DNA from: a virus
DNA: 38,316 nt
IMG/VR virus record: IMGVR_UViG_3300046522_000049
Span: 1-38,316 of that record
Direction: 5' to 3' (one strand)
The notes under the pieces were generated by a model. That model did not search any database. It was not told the origin of the DNA and saw only the letters and a program-made list of their open reading frames with translations. Made by a program: the position numbers and the translations under genes. This document shows, in pieces, positions 32,201 to 38,000 of the stretch (positions within the stretch are counted from its first letter, which is position 1; each line of letters begins with the position of its first letter).

Positions 32201-33553
32201 GTCGGTCGGGCTGAAATGCCATTCCCGCCCTTGCACCTGAATGCCGTCGTCGATGGCTCGGATATCGATCTGTCTTGGGACTGGCGTTCCCGCCTGTATG
32301 CCGGCTCCATTCTGCCGGGATCGGATAACAGCCCACTCGGTGAAGCGACGCTGGCGTTCGAGATCGACATCATGGACGGTTCGACGGTCAAGCGCACGCT
32401 CTCGGCCACGACCAACAGCAAGACCTATCTCGCTGCGGATATCACGACAGACTTCGGCTCGATGCCGTCGACCCTCACGTTCCGTGTCTACCAGATCAGT
32501 GCTCTCGTCGGGCGTGGATATGTTGCCGAAAAGACCGTCAGCTTCGCAACGGATTCGGGCGCTGGATCGGCGTCTGGCGTGGGCACAGCATCGGCTGTTG
32601 GTGCAAGCACCTTTGCCGCCGTTGGCTCCGCAGCAGGGACGTCGACAGCGAGTGCTGTCTACGATCCTCCAGGCGCAGCGGTTGGGTCTGCCGCAGGAAC
32701 AAGCGCTGCCTCAGCCGTCGGCGCATCCACAGCGGCAGCAGCCGCAAGCGCATCAGGAACCGGAGCGGCGTCTGGTGTCGGCGCATCTAAAACAGCGGCC
32801 GTTGGTTCTGCGGCAGGAACGAGCACGGGCTCGGCGGTTGGTTCGGGAGTAACCAGCGACCCGAATTTCTCGAATGTTGTCCTTCTTCTCGGCTTTAATG
32901 GAACGGACGGCGCGACGACCACGAGCGATGAAAGCAGCGCCGGCCATACCATGACCTTCGTCGGCAATGCGCAACTCGATACCGCGCAAAAGAAATTCGG
33001 GACGGCGTCGGCACTGTTTGATGGAACCGGGGATTACATCACCACGCCGGACAGCGCGGACTGGGACTTGTCAGACAGCAACTCTGACCAGTTCACTGTC
33101 GAAACCTTCTTCCGACCGAACTCAGTAGCGGCCGGAACGCGCTCCCTGGTCGGGCAATACAAGTCAACAGGAAGCCAGTTGGCATGGGCGCTGCGGCAAT
33201 CAGCCAATGCCGTCACCTTCAGTATGAGCACAAGCGGGAGCGGTGCGACAACGACGCTATCATACACGGTCTCCGGCGATGCGCTTGTGGCGGGAACTTG
33301 GTATCACGTCGCGGTGGACAAGGATGCCACCGGTAAGGTCCGGCTTTATCTGGATGGCGTTATGAAAGCATCCAGCACGCCGGCCAATAGCAACATCTTC
33401 AACTCGACTGCCGTCCTAACGATCGGCGCGGACGACGGTGGCTCGAACGCCTACAACGGTTGGCTCGATGAAATCCGCATCACCAAGGGTGTTGCCCGCT
33501 ACGGCAGCGACACGAGCTTCACGCCACCAACTGCGGCCTTCCCTCGATCATAA
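29207..33553 (+). CDS. Large tail tip / central fibre protein with repeats and LamG-like lectin domain
   Basis: This 1448-residue protein is the longest in the window. Residues 1-1115 contain tail-tip baseplate features: QGIGTFPVNAQLIIDPD and LVLGFCETTLGGTVQLIN near the start (GTA gp15-like), TLAPEKFYLEPADIVQFDFE near 730, and a beta-rich connection. Residues 1117-1217 are five 20-residue repeats (VGSAAGTSTASAVGA plus spacer). Residues 1225-1440 form a concanavalin/LamG-like beta sandwich (ALFDGTGDYITTPDSADWDL, then TWYHVAVDKDATGKVRLYLD and GWLDEIRITKGVARYG). The lectin-like end probably recognises a host glycan. The gene starts TGATG-coupled to the hub gene. Confidence 0.8.
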   Translation: MAFGGFTKNQDYGRTFTWPTDTTEPVVTTTTTSTETIGLPSPLGDKIPQGIGTFPVNAQLIIDPDLLGSVTQTETATRVNLVLGFCETTLGGTVQLINLKANDAYIYRNEAPTRPFPGVIRFYGGDQAALDPLLSAHLTNPTYWPRLSYAVLEGFDIAPYDNQLPSFQAELATVATVSTLSSEEVTITFGPTYDGGGDISNAVDKVRGHYYQADFRDATGDVYVLTFDIATNAEICRAKLIHSTTISYTGYWVSLDGSDYMVGALRETDLGFWQMALINTVTGQVVTLLANLSESGTTFEPYPMAAQRIASDAATKYIVYSDALGTTSNGYSRMMVTVADITAGTLTNIAHQFSNRVAAAGSGETSSLAVGPVVGGQALIFFTVFDVGGGEDNVVWKAVFSQAGLVSASTVFTGTNCRGVAYDFSDGRIVVYEADGSLTKVDASGTEIYSVASGLTGLNLNYLLYETGGLFQYKTRQGFAAARNGEDDFYLIDLSNGSTTKVLDGDAYDQASGYDYYDQTKGYFVTWFATIDPGVTRWTLPQATIPTSDLQNIYTKLAEYRGKFSSGDLEFDGFTGGECYGVVYSSDTTLDNAEQDANNIFDVKIVPSDGKRKYVKAKRDGSFSLDDTIDADAIVEQADFNIQKTMDSDEQSLVGARISYIDKNANFERTDQEYRRPVGIYSVTRSDRVEDVSTNFVLSSDQAMQAITTKVYRSNFGLDVYSFTLAPEKFYLEPADIVQFDFEGFTIVGQINEANLSGELFSQELTVTQYVQAIDATFTGIDINLPALTDPSRLTRFLYLDAPLLSLGDDLGGAAVRQYAMMSGYGYTAFQGATLYRSFDGQTYGVVTSRYGVTPVVGVLKSVTGSPDATVEAIDATTVIEAAILSGDTDDLATITEAEMLAGGNKALVGRAGRWAIIYFQTVSVTDKTATISDIIWSSPFYQTFLDSLAAGDYFVLLQTGHHVRFSGEVTKLGDDIFYKAATDAFPITSVPTESQTLVGRAEMPFPPLHLNAVVDGSDIDLSWDWRSRLYAGSILPGSDNSPLGEATLAFEIDIMDGSTVKRTLSATTNSKTYLAADITTDFGSMPSTLTFRVYQISALVGRGYVAEKTVSFATDSGAGSASGVGTASAVGASTFAAVGSAAGTSTASAVYDPPGAAVGSAAGTSAASAVGASTAAAAASASGTGAASGVGASKTAAVGSAAGTSTGSAVGSGVTSDPNFSNVVLLLGFNGTDGATTTSDESSAGHTMTFVGNAQLDTAQKKFGTASALFDGTGDYITTPDSADWDLSDSNSDQFTVETFFRPNSVAAGTRSLVGQYKSTGSQLAWALRQSANAVTFSMSTSGSGATTTLSYTVSGDALVAGTWYHVAVDKDATGKVRLYLDGVMKASSTPANSNIFNSTAVLTIGADDGGSNAYNGWLDEIRITKGVARYGSDTSFTPPTAAFPRS
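32558..32857 (+). repeat. Five 60-bp in-frame tandem repeats in the tail tip gene
   Basis: Each unit encodes about VGSAAGTSTASAVGAS plus four to five variable residues, exactly 20 codons for units 2-4. One copy carries a different spacer (YDPPGAA). The same peptide unit occurs in the fibre-like gene at 16075-17001. Confidence 0.7.
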
Positions 33554-33583
33554 ATACACCTGAACGCCCAGAGAGGTGATTCA

Positions 33584-34618
33584 ATGCCCCCTCCGACCAC
33601 GAGCGATGACGAACTTCGTCTGACCATGCAGTTGTTTGCCGCCAACGGTTCAAACCAGGTCAAGACAGCGGCGGCCCTCGGCCTCAGTCGCGCTGGTCTG
33701 CAAAGCCGGCTTGCAAGTGCAGAACAGCGTGGGATTACCGCCGAAAAGCCGCTGGTCGAAATGCCTTCCTTCGTCCTAGAGGGCGACGAGGAAGAACCGA
33801 TCGAGGACATCCTGTCTCGCCAGCGCAAGGCGTTTGAACGCAAGCACAAGGCCGCCCAGGCGCGCAAATGGTTCCCGGTCTCGATCAAGGAGGAGAAGCC
33901 CTACGGCATCCTGTGGTTCGGGGATCCCCATATCGACAATGCCGGATGCAATTGGCCGCTGCTCGAGCGGCACATCGCCGTCTCTAGGCAGGATGGCGTT
34001 TACGGCGGCAACATCGGCGACACGACAGACAACTGGCCTTGGACCGGACGTCTCGCCAAACTCTGGGCTGAGGCCGATGTCTCCAGCAAGACCGCCAAGC
34101 GCATGGCGGAATGGTTCATGTTCGGGGCTGGCGTTAAATGGCTGGTATGGCTGATAGGTAACCATGACGCCTGGAATGGTGGCGACGAATTCTACAAGAA
34201 ACTGGGTGCCTATCAGATCCCGGTTCTGGACTGGAGAGCGCAATTCCGCCTCGTTCATAACAACGGCTCTGAAATCCGCATCGACGCCTCACATGGGCGC
34301 AAGGGTAATTCTATCTATAACCCTTCGCATGGCACGCTCAGAGACGCCAAGTTCGGCGAGGAAGCCGACCTTTGGGTGACGGGCCATATCCATTCCTTCA
34401 AGCTCGACCATTTCGAGATTGCCGAGCGGTCTCGCACGACATGGCTTCTCCAAACGCGCGGGTACAAGTGGCACGACCACTATGCCCATGTGAACGGCTT
34501 CGCGGAATACCAGAACGGCGCCGCGATCCTGTCGGTCATCGATCCGGAGACGGGGCGGGTTCAATGCTTCGCCGATCCGGAAGAGGGCGCGGATTTCTTG
34601 AAGTGGAAACGCAGATGA
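33584..34618 (+). CDS. Calcineurin-like metallophosphoesterase with N-terminal helix-turn-helix
   Basis: This is a 344-residue protein. The first 50 residues resemble a helix-turn-helix (SNQVKTAAALGLSRAGLQSR), then an acidic linker and the metallophosphoesterase core: GILWFGDPHIDN near 115 (D-x-H), YGGNIGDTTDNW near 143 (GD..DN), WLIGNHDAW near 190 (GNHD) and VTGHIHSFKLDH near 265 (GHxH). All metal ligands are visible. The substrate is unknown (DNA, RNA or nucleotides). It is preceded by GAGAGG and comes after the tail genes, coupled to the diphosphohydrolase gene by 4 bases. Confidence 0.82.
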   Translation: MPPPTTSDDELRLTMQLFAANGSNQVKTAAALGLSRAGLQSRLASAEQRGITAEKPLVEMPSFVLEGDEEEPIEDILSRQRKAFERKHKAAQARKWFPVSIKEEKPYGILWFGDPHIDNAGCNWPLLERHIAVSRQDGVYGGNIGDTTDNWPWTGRLAKLWAEADVSSKTAKRMAEWFMFGAGVKWLVWLIGNHDAWNGGDEFYKKLGAYQIPVLDWRAQFRLVHNNGSEIRIDASHGRKGNSIYNPSHGTLRDAKFGEEADLWVTGHIHSFKLDHFEIAERSRTTWLLQTRGYKWHDHYAHVNGFAEYQNGAAILSVIDPETGRVQCFADPEEGADFLKWKRR

Positions 34619-34917
34619 GCGAAGGCCGTAAGGACGATTCCCAAAAGGTCAGGATGGAACTGCTGCCGCCGGAACTGCTCGAAGGGACGGCAGCAATCCT
34701 CACCTTCGGGGCGAAGAAATACGAGGATCGCAATTGGGAAAAGGGCATGAGCTGGAGCCGCGTCTTCGGGGCCCTCATGCGCCATATGTGGGCTTGGTGG
34801 CGTAAGGAACCGGCCGATCCAGAAACCGGCCATTCGCACCTGTGGCACGCCGCGTGCTGCATCGCCTTCCTGATGGCCTATGAGCAACGCCAGACCGGCA
34901 AGGATGACAGACCATGA
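34615..34917 (+). CDS. dATP/dGTP diphosphohydrolase-like protein (DUF5664)
   Basis: This 100-residue helical protein contains MELLPPELLEGTAAILTFGA, then KKYEDRNWEKGMSWSRVFGA and the HLWHAACCIAFLMAYEQR end. This is the pattern of the DUF5664 (dATP/dGTP diphosphohydrolase N-terminal) family, a MazG-like all-alpha fold. In phages with diaminopurine DNA, a related enzyme removes dGTP/dATP, but no PurZ-like gene is in this window. ATG 34615 (ATGA overlap) is chosen over longer open starts. Confidence 0.75.
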   Translation: MSEGRKDDSQKVRMELLPPELLEGTAAILTFGAKKYEDRNWEKGMSWSRVFGALMRHMWAWWRKEPADPETGHSHLWHAACCIAFLMAYEQRQTGKDDRP

Positions 34918-35267
34918 AGATTTATGTTGCTGGGCCTATGCGCGGCATTCCTGAGTTCAATTTCCCGGCATTCCATACCGCGGCGGCGAAACTCCGGTCT
35001 GAAGGGCACTTTGTCTTCAATCCAGCCGAGCGCGATAACGAACGCCACGGCAAGGACATTTCCAAAGGCAACGCCAACGGGTGCGAAGAGACTGCCGCCA
35101 AGGAACACGGATTTTCGCTTCGAGTGGCTCTTGCGGAGGATGCTGAGTTCATCTGCCTCCATGCCGACGCTATCGCTCTTCTGCCTGGCTGGGAGAACTC
35201 GAAAGGTGCCAAGGCCGAGCTAGCGCTTTCCGTAGCGCTTGGCCACGAGGTTATCCACCTCTCCTAA
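34914..35267 (+). CDS. DUF4406 / nucleoside 2-deoxyribosyltransferase-like protein
   Basis: This 117-residue protein has the start MKIYVAGPMRGIPEFNFPAF, the typical IYVAGPMxGxxxxN of the DUF4406 and nucleoside deoxyribosyltransferase-like fold, then LPGWENSKGAKAELALSVAL (the LPGWxxSxGAxxE motif near residue 90). The fold binds nucleotides or nucleosides. It overlaps the diphosphohydrolase gene by 4 bases, so the two may act in the same nucleotide pathway. Confidence 0.82.
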   Translation: MKIYVAGPMRGIPEFNFPAFHTAAAKLRSEGHFVFNPAERDNERHGKDISKGNANGCEETAAKEHGFSLRVALAEDAEFICLHADAIALLPGWENSKGAKAELALSVALGHEVIHLS

Positions 35268-35279
35268 TAGGAACACCCA

Positions 35280-35483
35280 ATGAAATTCATCCGCAACAAG
35301 CGCCGTGTGCTGACGCGGTCGCTGTCGATGTATTGCGTCTATCTGGCGGGCCTGCTGGAAGTCGCGCCGTACATTGTCCCTTACCTCGACAGCTACATCC
35401 CGCGCTGGCTCTCCATCGCCTTTCTTCTCGCGGCTCCATTTGCTCGCGTCATCGATCAAGGGAACCTCAATGCCAATAAATAA
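35280..35483 (+). CDS. Holin-like membrane protein (DUF7940-like)
   Basis: This 67-residue protein has two hydrophobic segments (about residues 13-32 and 43-59: SMYCVYLAGLLEVAPYIV and WLSIAFLLAAPFARVI), with a basic N-terminus (KFIRNKRRVLTRS). The form is common for small phage holins of alphaproteobacterial phages. It overlaps the endolysin gene by 14 bases. It has not been shown to form holes. Confidence 0.65.
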   Translation: MKFIRNKRRVLTRSLSMYCVYLAGLLEVAPYIVPYLDSYIPRWLSIAFLLAAPFARVIDQGNLNANK

Positions 35484-36072
35484 GATCGTGCCGACCAAGC
35501 GCGGCAAGGCTGCCATCGCTGCTGCGATCATCGCGGCTGCCGTTGGTGGCTGGCATAGCCAGAGGGACACGTCGGCGACCGTTCACCCGCCGGCCGTCAT
35601 CCTGGCCAATGGCGCTTTGATCAAGACGTGGGAAGGGCTCGTGCTGAAAGCCCACTATGACCCGTACGCCAAGATTTACGACATCTGCTACGGCAAGACC
35701 CGGATCAACGGAAAGCCGGTAACGGCGGACATGTCGTTCAGCAGGGCTGAATGCGACGCCATGCTCGAAGACGATCTCTACACCGATTACTACCTGCCGC
35801 TGGTCAATAAGGTCGGTGCCTACAGGTCGTTCCCGATCAGCGTTCAAGCCTCGCAGCTCTCCGGCGCGTACAACTTCGGTGTCGATGGCATGGTCAACTC
35901 GACTGCGATGAAACTCGCGCTCAAGGGCCAGTTCCGCGAAGCCTGCGAAGCCCAGACCAAGTTTAACCGGGCAGGCGGCCAGGTCGTCCAGGGTCTCGTG
36001 AGGCGCCGTGAGATGGGCGACGCGCAGCGCATAGGCGAAGCAGAACTCTGTGTATCGGGGCTCCCATCATGA
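35470..36072 (+). CDS. SAR-type endolysin, GH24 lysozyme
   Basis: This 200-residue protein starts with a weakly hydrophobic, Ala-rich signal-anchor (about residues 13-28, KAAIAAAIIAAAVGGW) as in phage 21 R21. The GH24 active site follows: KTWEGL (Glu55) and HYDPYAK (Asp64). The Thr of the Glu-8x-Asp-5x-Thr triad is Asp71 in IYDICYGKT. Later parts match R21: FSRAECDAMLEDDL, GAYNFGVDGM and GGQVVQGLVRRREMGD. Cysteines at 73 and near 108, 163 and 195 may control activation. ATG 35470 is chosen over 35374. Confidence 0.85.
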   Translation: MPINKIVPTKRGKAAIAAAIIAAAVGGWHSQRDTSATVHPPAVILANGALIKTWEGLVLKAHYDPYAKIYDICYGKTRINGKPVTADMSFSRAECDAMLEDDLYTDYYLPLVNKVGAYRSFPISVQASQLSGAYNFGVDGMVNSTAMKLALKGQFREACEAQTKFNRAGGQVVQGLVRRREMGDAQRIGEAELCVSGLPS

Positions 36073-36281
36073 CCTCCACCAAGATCACGAATTACATCGT
36101 CTTCGGCCTAGCGATCCTGTCGTCGATCATTGGCGGCCTACAGGTCTTCGATTGGACGGCATTTTTCACCAAGGATCAGACGATCGCCATCATGAGTGGT
36201 CTGAATACCTTGGGTGTGATGATCAAGGGTTGGATGGCCACGGCCGAACTTATGGCCAAGTCCTTGGCGAGGTCGTCCTGA
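36069..36281 (+). CDS. Small membrane protein, second holin-like candidate
   Basis: This 70-residue protein has a first membrane segment (ITNYIVFGLAILSSIIGGLQ, about residues 6-25) and a second weaker one (about residues 42-66, with MSGLNTLGVMIKGWMATAEL). It is coupled to the endolysin (4-base overlap) and the spanin gene (TGATG). It could be a holin, antiholin or pinholin-type regulator of lysis time. Confidence 0.6.
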   Translation: MTSTKITNYIVFGLAILSSIIGGLQVFDWTAFFTKDQTIAIMSGLNTLGVMIKGWMATAELMAKSLARSS

Positions 36282-36679
36282 TGTGGGGAACGGTCGCCTG
36301 GAACTTCCTCGTTGCCCTCGCGAAAACCAAGATCGGCCGTTGCCTGATCGGTCTGGCGATCATCGGTTTTTTCTACTTGGGGTTCCGGATCTGGTTGCCC
36401 ATTCACGACGCGTCCGTGGCAAGAGAGGCGAGGGCCGGTTACGTCCTCCTTCAGGAAAAGCTCGCCGCCGAAGCGCTGGCGAATGAATACCGCCGGCAGA
36501 TCGTCCTTGCCCAGCAGATCCGCGAGCATGCCGATCGCGAAGCCGAACAACTCGACATCGAAGCACAGCAGAGGCGGGAAGCCGATGAGAAGGCAATTGC
36601 TGACGACAAGCAAGCTGACGGTGCCACTGTTGGCGCTGATGATCTCGATTGGCTTCAGCGGGTGCGCAAGCCTCGATAG
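36281..36679 (+). CDS. i-spanin (Rz-like)
   Basis: This 132-residue protein has one N-terminal membrane helix (about residues 19-38, RCLIGLAIIGFFYLGFRIWL) and a long charged periplasmic coiled coil (REARAGYVLLQEKLAAEALA through EAQQRREADEKAIADDKQ). The o-spanin gene starts inside it in another frame, as for lambda Rz/Rz1. Together they would join inner and outer membranes at lysis. Confidence 0.75.
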   Translation: MWGTVAWNFLVALAKTKIGRCLIGLAIIGFFYLGFRIWLPIHDASVAREARAGYVLLQEKLAAEALANEYRRQIVLAQQIREHADREAEQLDIEAQQRREADEKAIADDKQADGATVGADDLDWLQRVRKPR

Positions 36680-36911
36680 GCTACTGAGAGCAGCGGCCGA
36701 AAAGCAGGCCGAAGCGAAGGCCGGGGTCAATCTTCCCGATCTGCCGCCGGTCTGCACCCAGAAGATGCGCCGCATTACCCCACAGTTGGGCGAGAAATGG
36801 CGCGGTGTGCAATTGCGGTGGGAAACCGCCGCCGACGAGAAGGACGCGCTGACGGCCTTCTGTGCAGACTTTTATCGAACCGTACAAACTCAATACGCGG
36901 GGCCGCGCTGA
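36585..36911 (+). CDS. o-spanin (Rz1-like) lipoprotein
   Basis: This 108-residue protein starts at ATG 36585 inside the i-spanin gene (95 bases overlap, +1 frame). Its signal ends in the lipobox FSGC (Cys27 in LLALMISIGFSGCASLDRLL). The mature part contains a proline-rich NLPDLPPVCTQKM section and two more cysteines (CTQKM, AFCADF). It is longer than Rz1, like other rhizobial phage o-spanins. The AGGCGGGAAG upstream of 36585 could be the ribosome site. Confidence 0.75.
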   Translation: MRRQLLTTSKLTVPLLALMISIGFSGCASLDRLLRAAAEKQAEAKAGVNLPDLPPVCTQKMRRITPQLGEKWRGVQLRWETAADEKDALTAFCADFYRTVQTQYAGPR

Positions 36912-37210
36912 TGACCGAAAGCTGGATCGCATACATTGGGCCAATCGTCACCCTGCTCGGTTTCGTTCTCGGCGTCTGGTGGAAGGTGGAAGGCAAGATT
37001 ACCGCCGCTTCCGAAAAGGCGGAAAAGGCGTCTGCCGATCTCGCCGAACACAAACTGCATGTCGCAGAGACCTATGTGACCAAGGCAGGCATGCAGGAGC
37101 AGACCGGACAGATCATGCGCGCGATCGAAGGCGTTGGTAACCGGATCGACGGGCTCCACGAACGGCTTGACCGAGCCTTTGAACGATCCGCCGAGCGCAC
37201 GACGCGCTAG
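36911..37210 (+). CDS. Membrane protein with coiled coil, end of lysis block
   Basis: This 99-residue protein has a start in TGATG overlap with the o-spanin, one membrane helix (SWIAYIGPIVTLLGFVLGVW, about residues 4-23) and a charged helical part (KITAASEKAEKASADLAEHK, then GVGNRIDGLHERLDRAFERS). It resembles small phage proteins at the end of lysis or tail modules, with no firm function. It ends convergent to a minus-strand gene with stops sharing the tetramer CTAG. Confidence 0.6.
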   Translation: MTESWIAYIGPIVTLLGFVLGVWWKVEGKITAASEKAEKASADLAEHKLHVAETYVTKAGMQEQTGQIMRAIEGVGNRIDGLHERLDRAFERSAERTTR

Positions 37211-37518
37211 CGTTTGCCCTTCGGCTTCACTCTCGGCTCTGGTGGCCTGAATTGCTCGGCATTGGCATTCACGCTGATTCCGGCATCCTTTGCGGCCATG
37301 ATGAACGCCGCTCTGGCTGCCTCGGGGTTGGTCTGCTCCTGAAGAGCCCGTAGGCATGCACTAAGTGCTGCCTTCCATGCATCGCCCTGCTGATCCTCCG
37401 GCCACCTCGTGGTCAGTATCTCGCCCATCTGAGCGACCGATGTGACCCTGCGGTAAAGACCGGGGCGCTCCAGCGCTATCCCAAGCGGGCTGATTGGCAT
37501 TGAAGAGGGCTCGGGCAT
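37207..37518 (-). CDS. DUF982-family protein
   Basis: This 103-residue minus-strand protein contains VTSVAQMGEILTTRWPEDQQ, then GDAWKAALSACLRALQEQTN and PEAARAAFIMAAKDAGISV. The VxSVxxAxxxLxxxWP...AxxACxxALxGxxxPExAxxAFxxAAxEA pattern is DUF982, found in many copies in rhizobial genomes. It is transcribed against the phage late genes and adjacent to attP, so it is probably a moron acquired from a rhizobium and expressed in the lysogen. The function is unknown. Confidence 0.8.
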   Translation of the reverse strand: MPEPSSMPISPLGIALERPGLYRRVTSVAQMGEILTTRWPEDQQGDAWKAALSACLRALQEQTNPEAARAAFIMAAKDAGISVNANAEQFRPPEPRVKPKGKR

Positions 37519-37519
37519 A

Positions 37520-37792
37520 TCAGCCTCCGTTTATCTCCATCAGCCTATCATAATACTCCTCGACCATCCGAGAGGCTTCCCGAGCCGTCGCGACATAGCC
37601 GGTATTCGGCGTCAGCCGTCGCTTGACATTCGGTCCCCCATTGCCGGACCAATGCCATCGCCCATTCATCGGGCCTGATTCCTCAAGCCTGATCCGGCCG
37701 ACGGGCGTTTCCCCATCCCATGCCGCAAAGTCCCGATGGCCTTCTCCAGGCCATGTCTCAATCCACCGATACTTAGGTTTATATTCTTCCAT
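37520..37792 (-). CDS. Hypothetical protein, moron candidate
   Basis: This 90-residue minus-strand protein contains YRWIETWPGEGHRDFAAWDG, then GETPVGRIRLEESGPMNGRW and HWSGNGG. It is the first gene of a two-gene unit with DUF982, one base apart. The first of two neighbouring genes facing away from attP, it probably has its promoter between 37793 and 37860. The DGxxxGRIRLEExGPxxGxWxW pattern looks like a conserved small family of rhizobia, but I know no function. Confidence 0.6.
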   Translation of the reverse strand: MEEYKPKYRWIETWPGEGHRDFAAWDGETPVGRIRLEESGPMNGRWHWSGNGGPNVKRRLTPNTGYVATAREASRMVEEYYDRLMEINGG

Positions 37793-37860
37793 CTTCTAAT
37801 TTGACCCGTGAACAGATCGTGTCCGCCTCTCATGTTCGATATTGAACGAGACAGAAACAG

Positions 37861-38000
37861 AGTGACACGCCTATATTGGGATTGCTCACGTTTCTGGAAG
37901 CCTTCCAAGCTGAATACGCGGGTTCGATTCCCGCTACCCGCTCCAAGCTTTTCAACCACTTAGCAATACCGCGTGTCACTCCGTGTCACGCCGTGTCAGA
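37861..38000 (+). other. Phage attachment site attP with arm-type repeats
   Basis: The centre (about 37899-37945) copies the 3' half of a tRNA-Gly(UCC) gene from the anticodon loop (CTTCCAA) to the CCA end, including the T arm (GCGGGTTCGATTCCCGC) and acceptor strand TACCCGCTCCA. The 5' half of a tRNA is missing. On the left, AGTGACACGC (37861-37870) is the exact inverse of GCGTGTCACT at 37971-37980. The right side has three tandem 10-bp copies (37971-38000: GCGTGTCACT, CCGTGTCACG, CCGTGTCAGA). These are in place for integrase arm-type binding sites. The integrase stop codon lies in the last repeat. Confidence 0.75.
37899..37945 (+). other. attP core identical to 3' half of tRNA-Gly(UCC)
   Basis: About 47 bases from the anticodon-stem 3' side to CCA match a bacterial tRNA-Gly. 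The bases before 37899 cannot pair as an anticodon stem, so identity stops there. Integration in the host tRNA gene would rebuild an intact tRNA. Confidence 0.7.

Noticed and set aside
32558-32857. Possible CRISPR-like array
   Set aside because: Units are adjacent, in frame and without unique spacers; they encode peptide repeats in a tail protein.
35251-35259. TTATCCACC, one mismatch from a DnaA box
   Set aside because: A single copy inside the end of a coding gene, no cluster nearby; likely chance.
37899-37945. A complete tRNA-Gly gene
   Set aside because: Only the 3' half is present; the bases before the anticodon loop do not form a D arm or the 5' acceptor strand, so it is an attachment core and not a working tRNA.
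37666-37959. Minus-strand open frame covering the tRNA-Gly fragment
   Set aside because: Its first codons (GAGSGNRTRV) are the translated tRNA 3' end, a well-known false gene type, and it overlaps the better-supported gene at 37520-37792.
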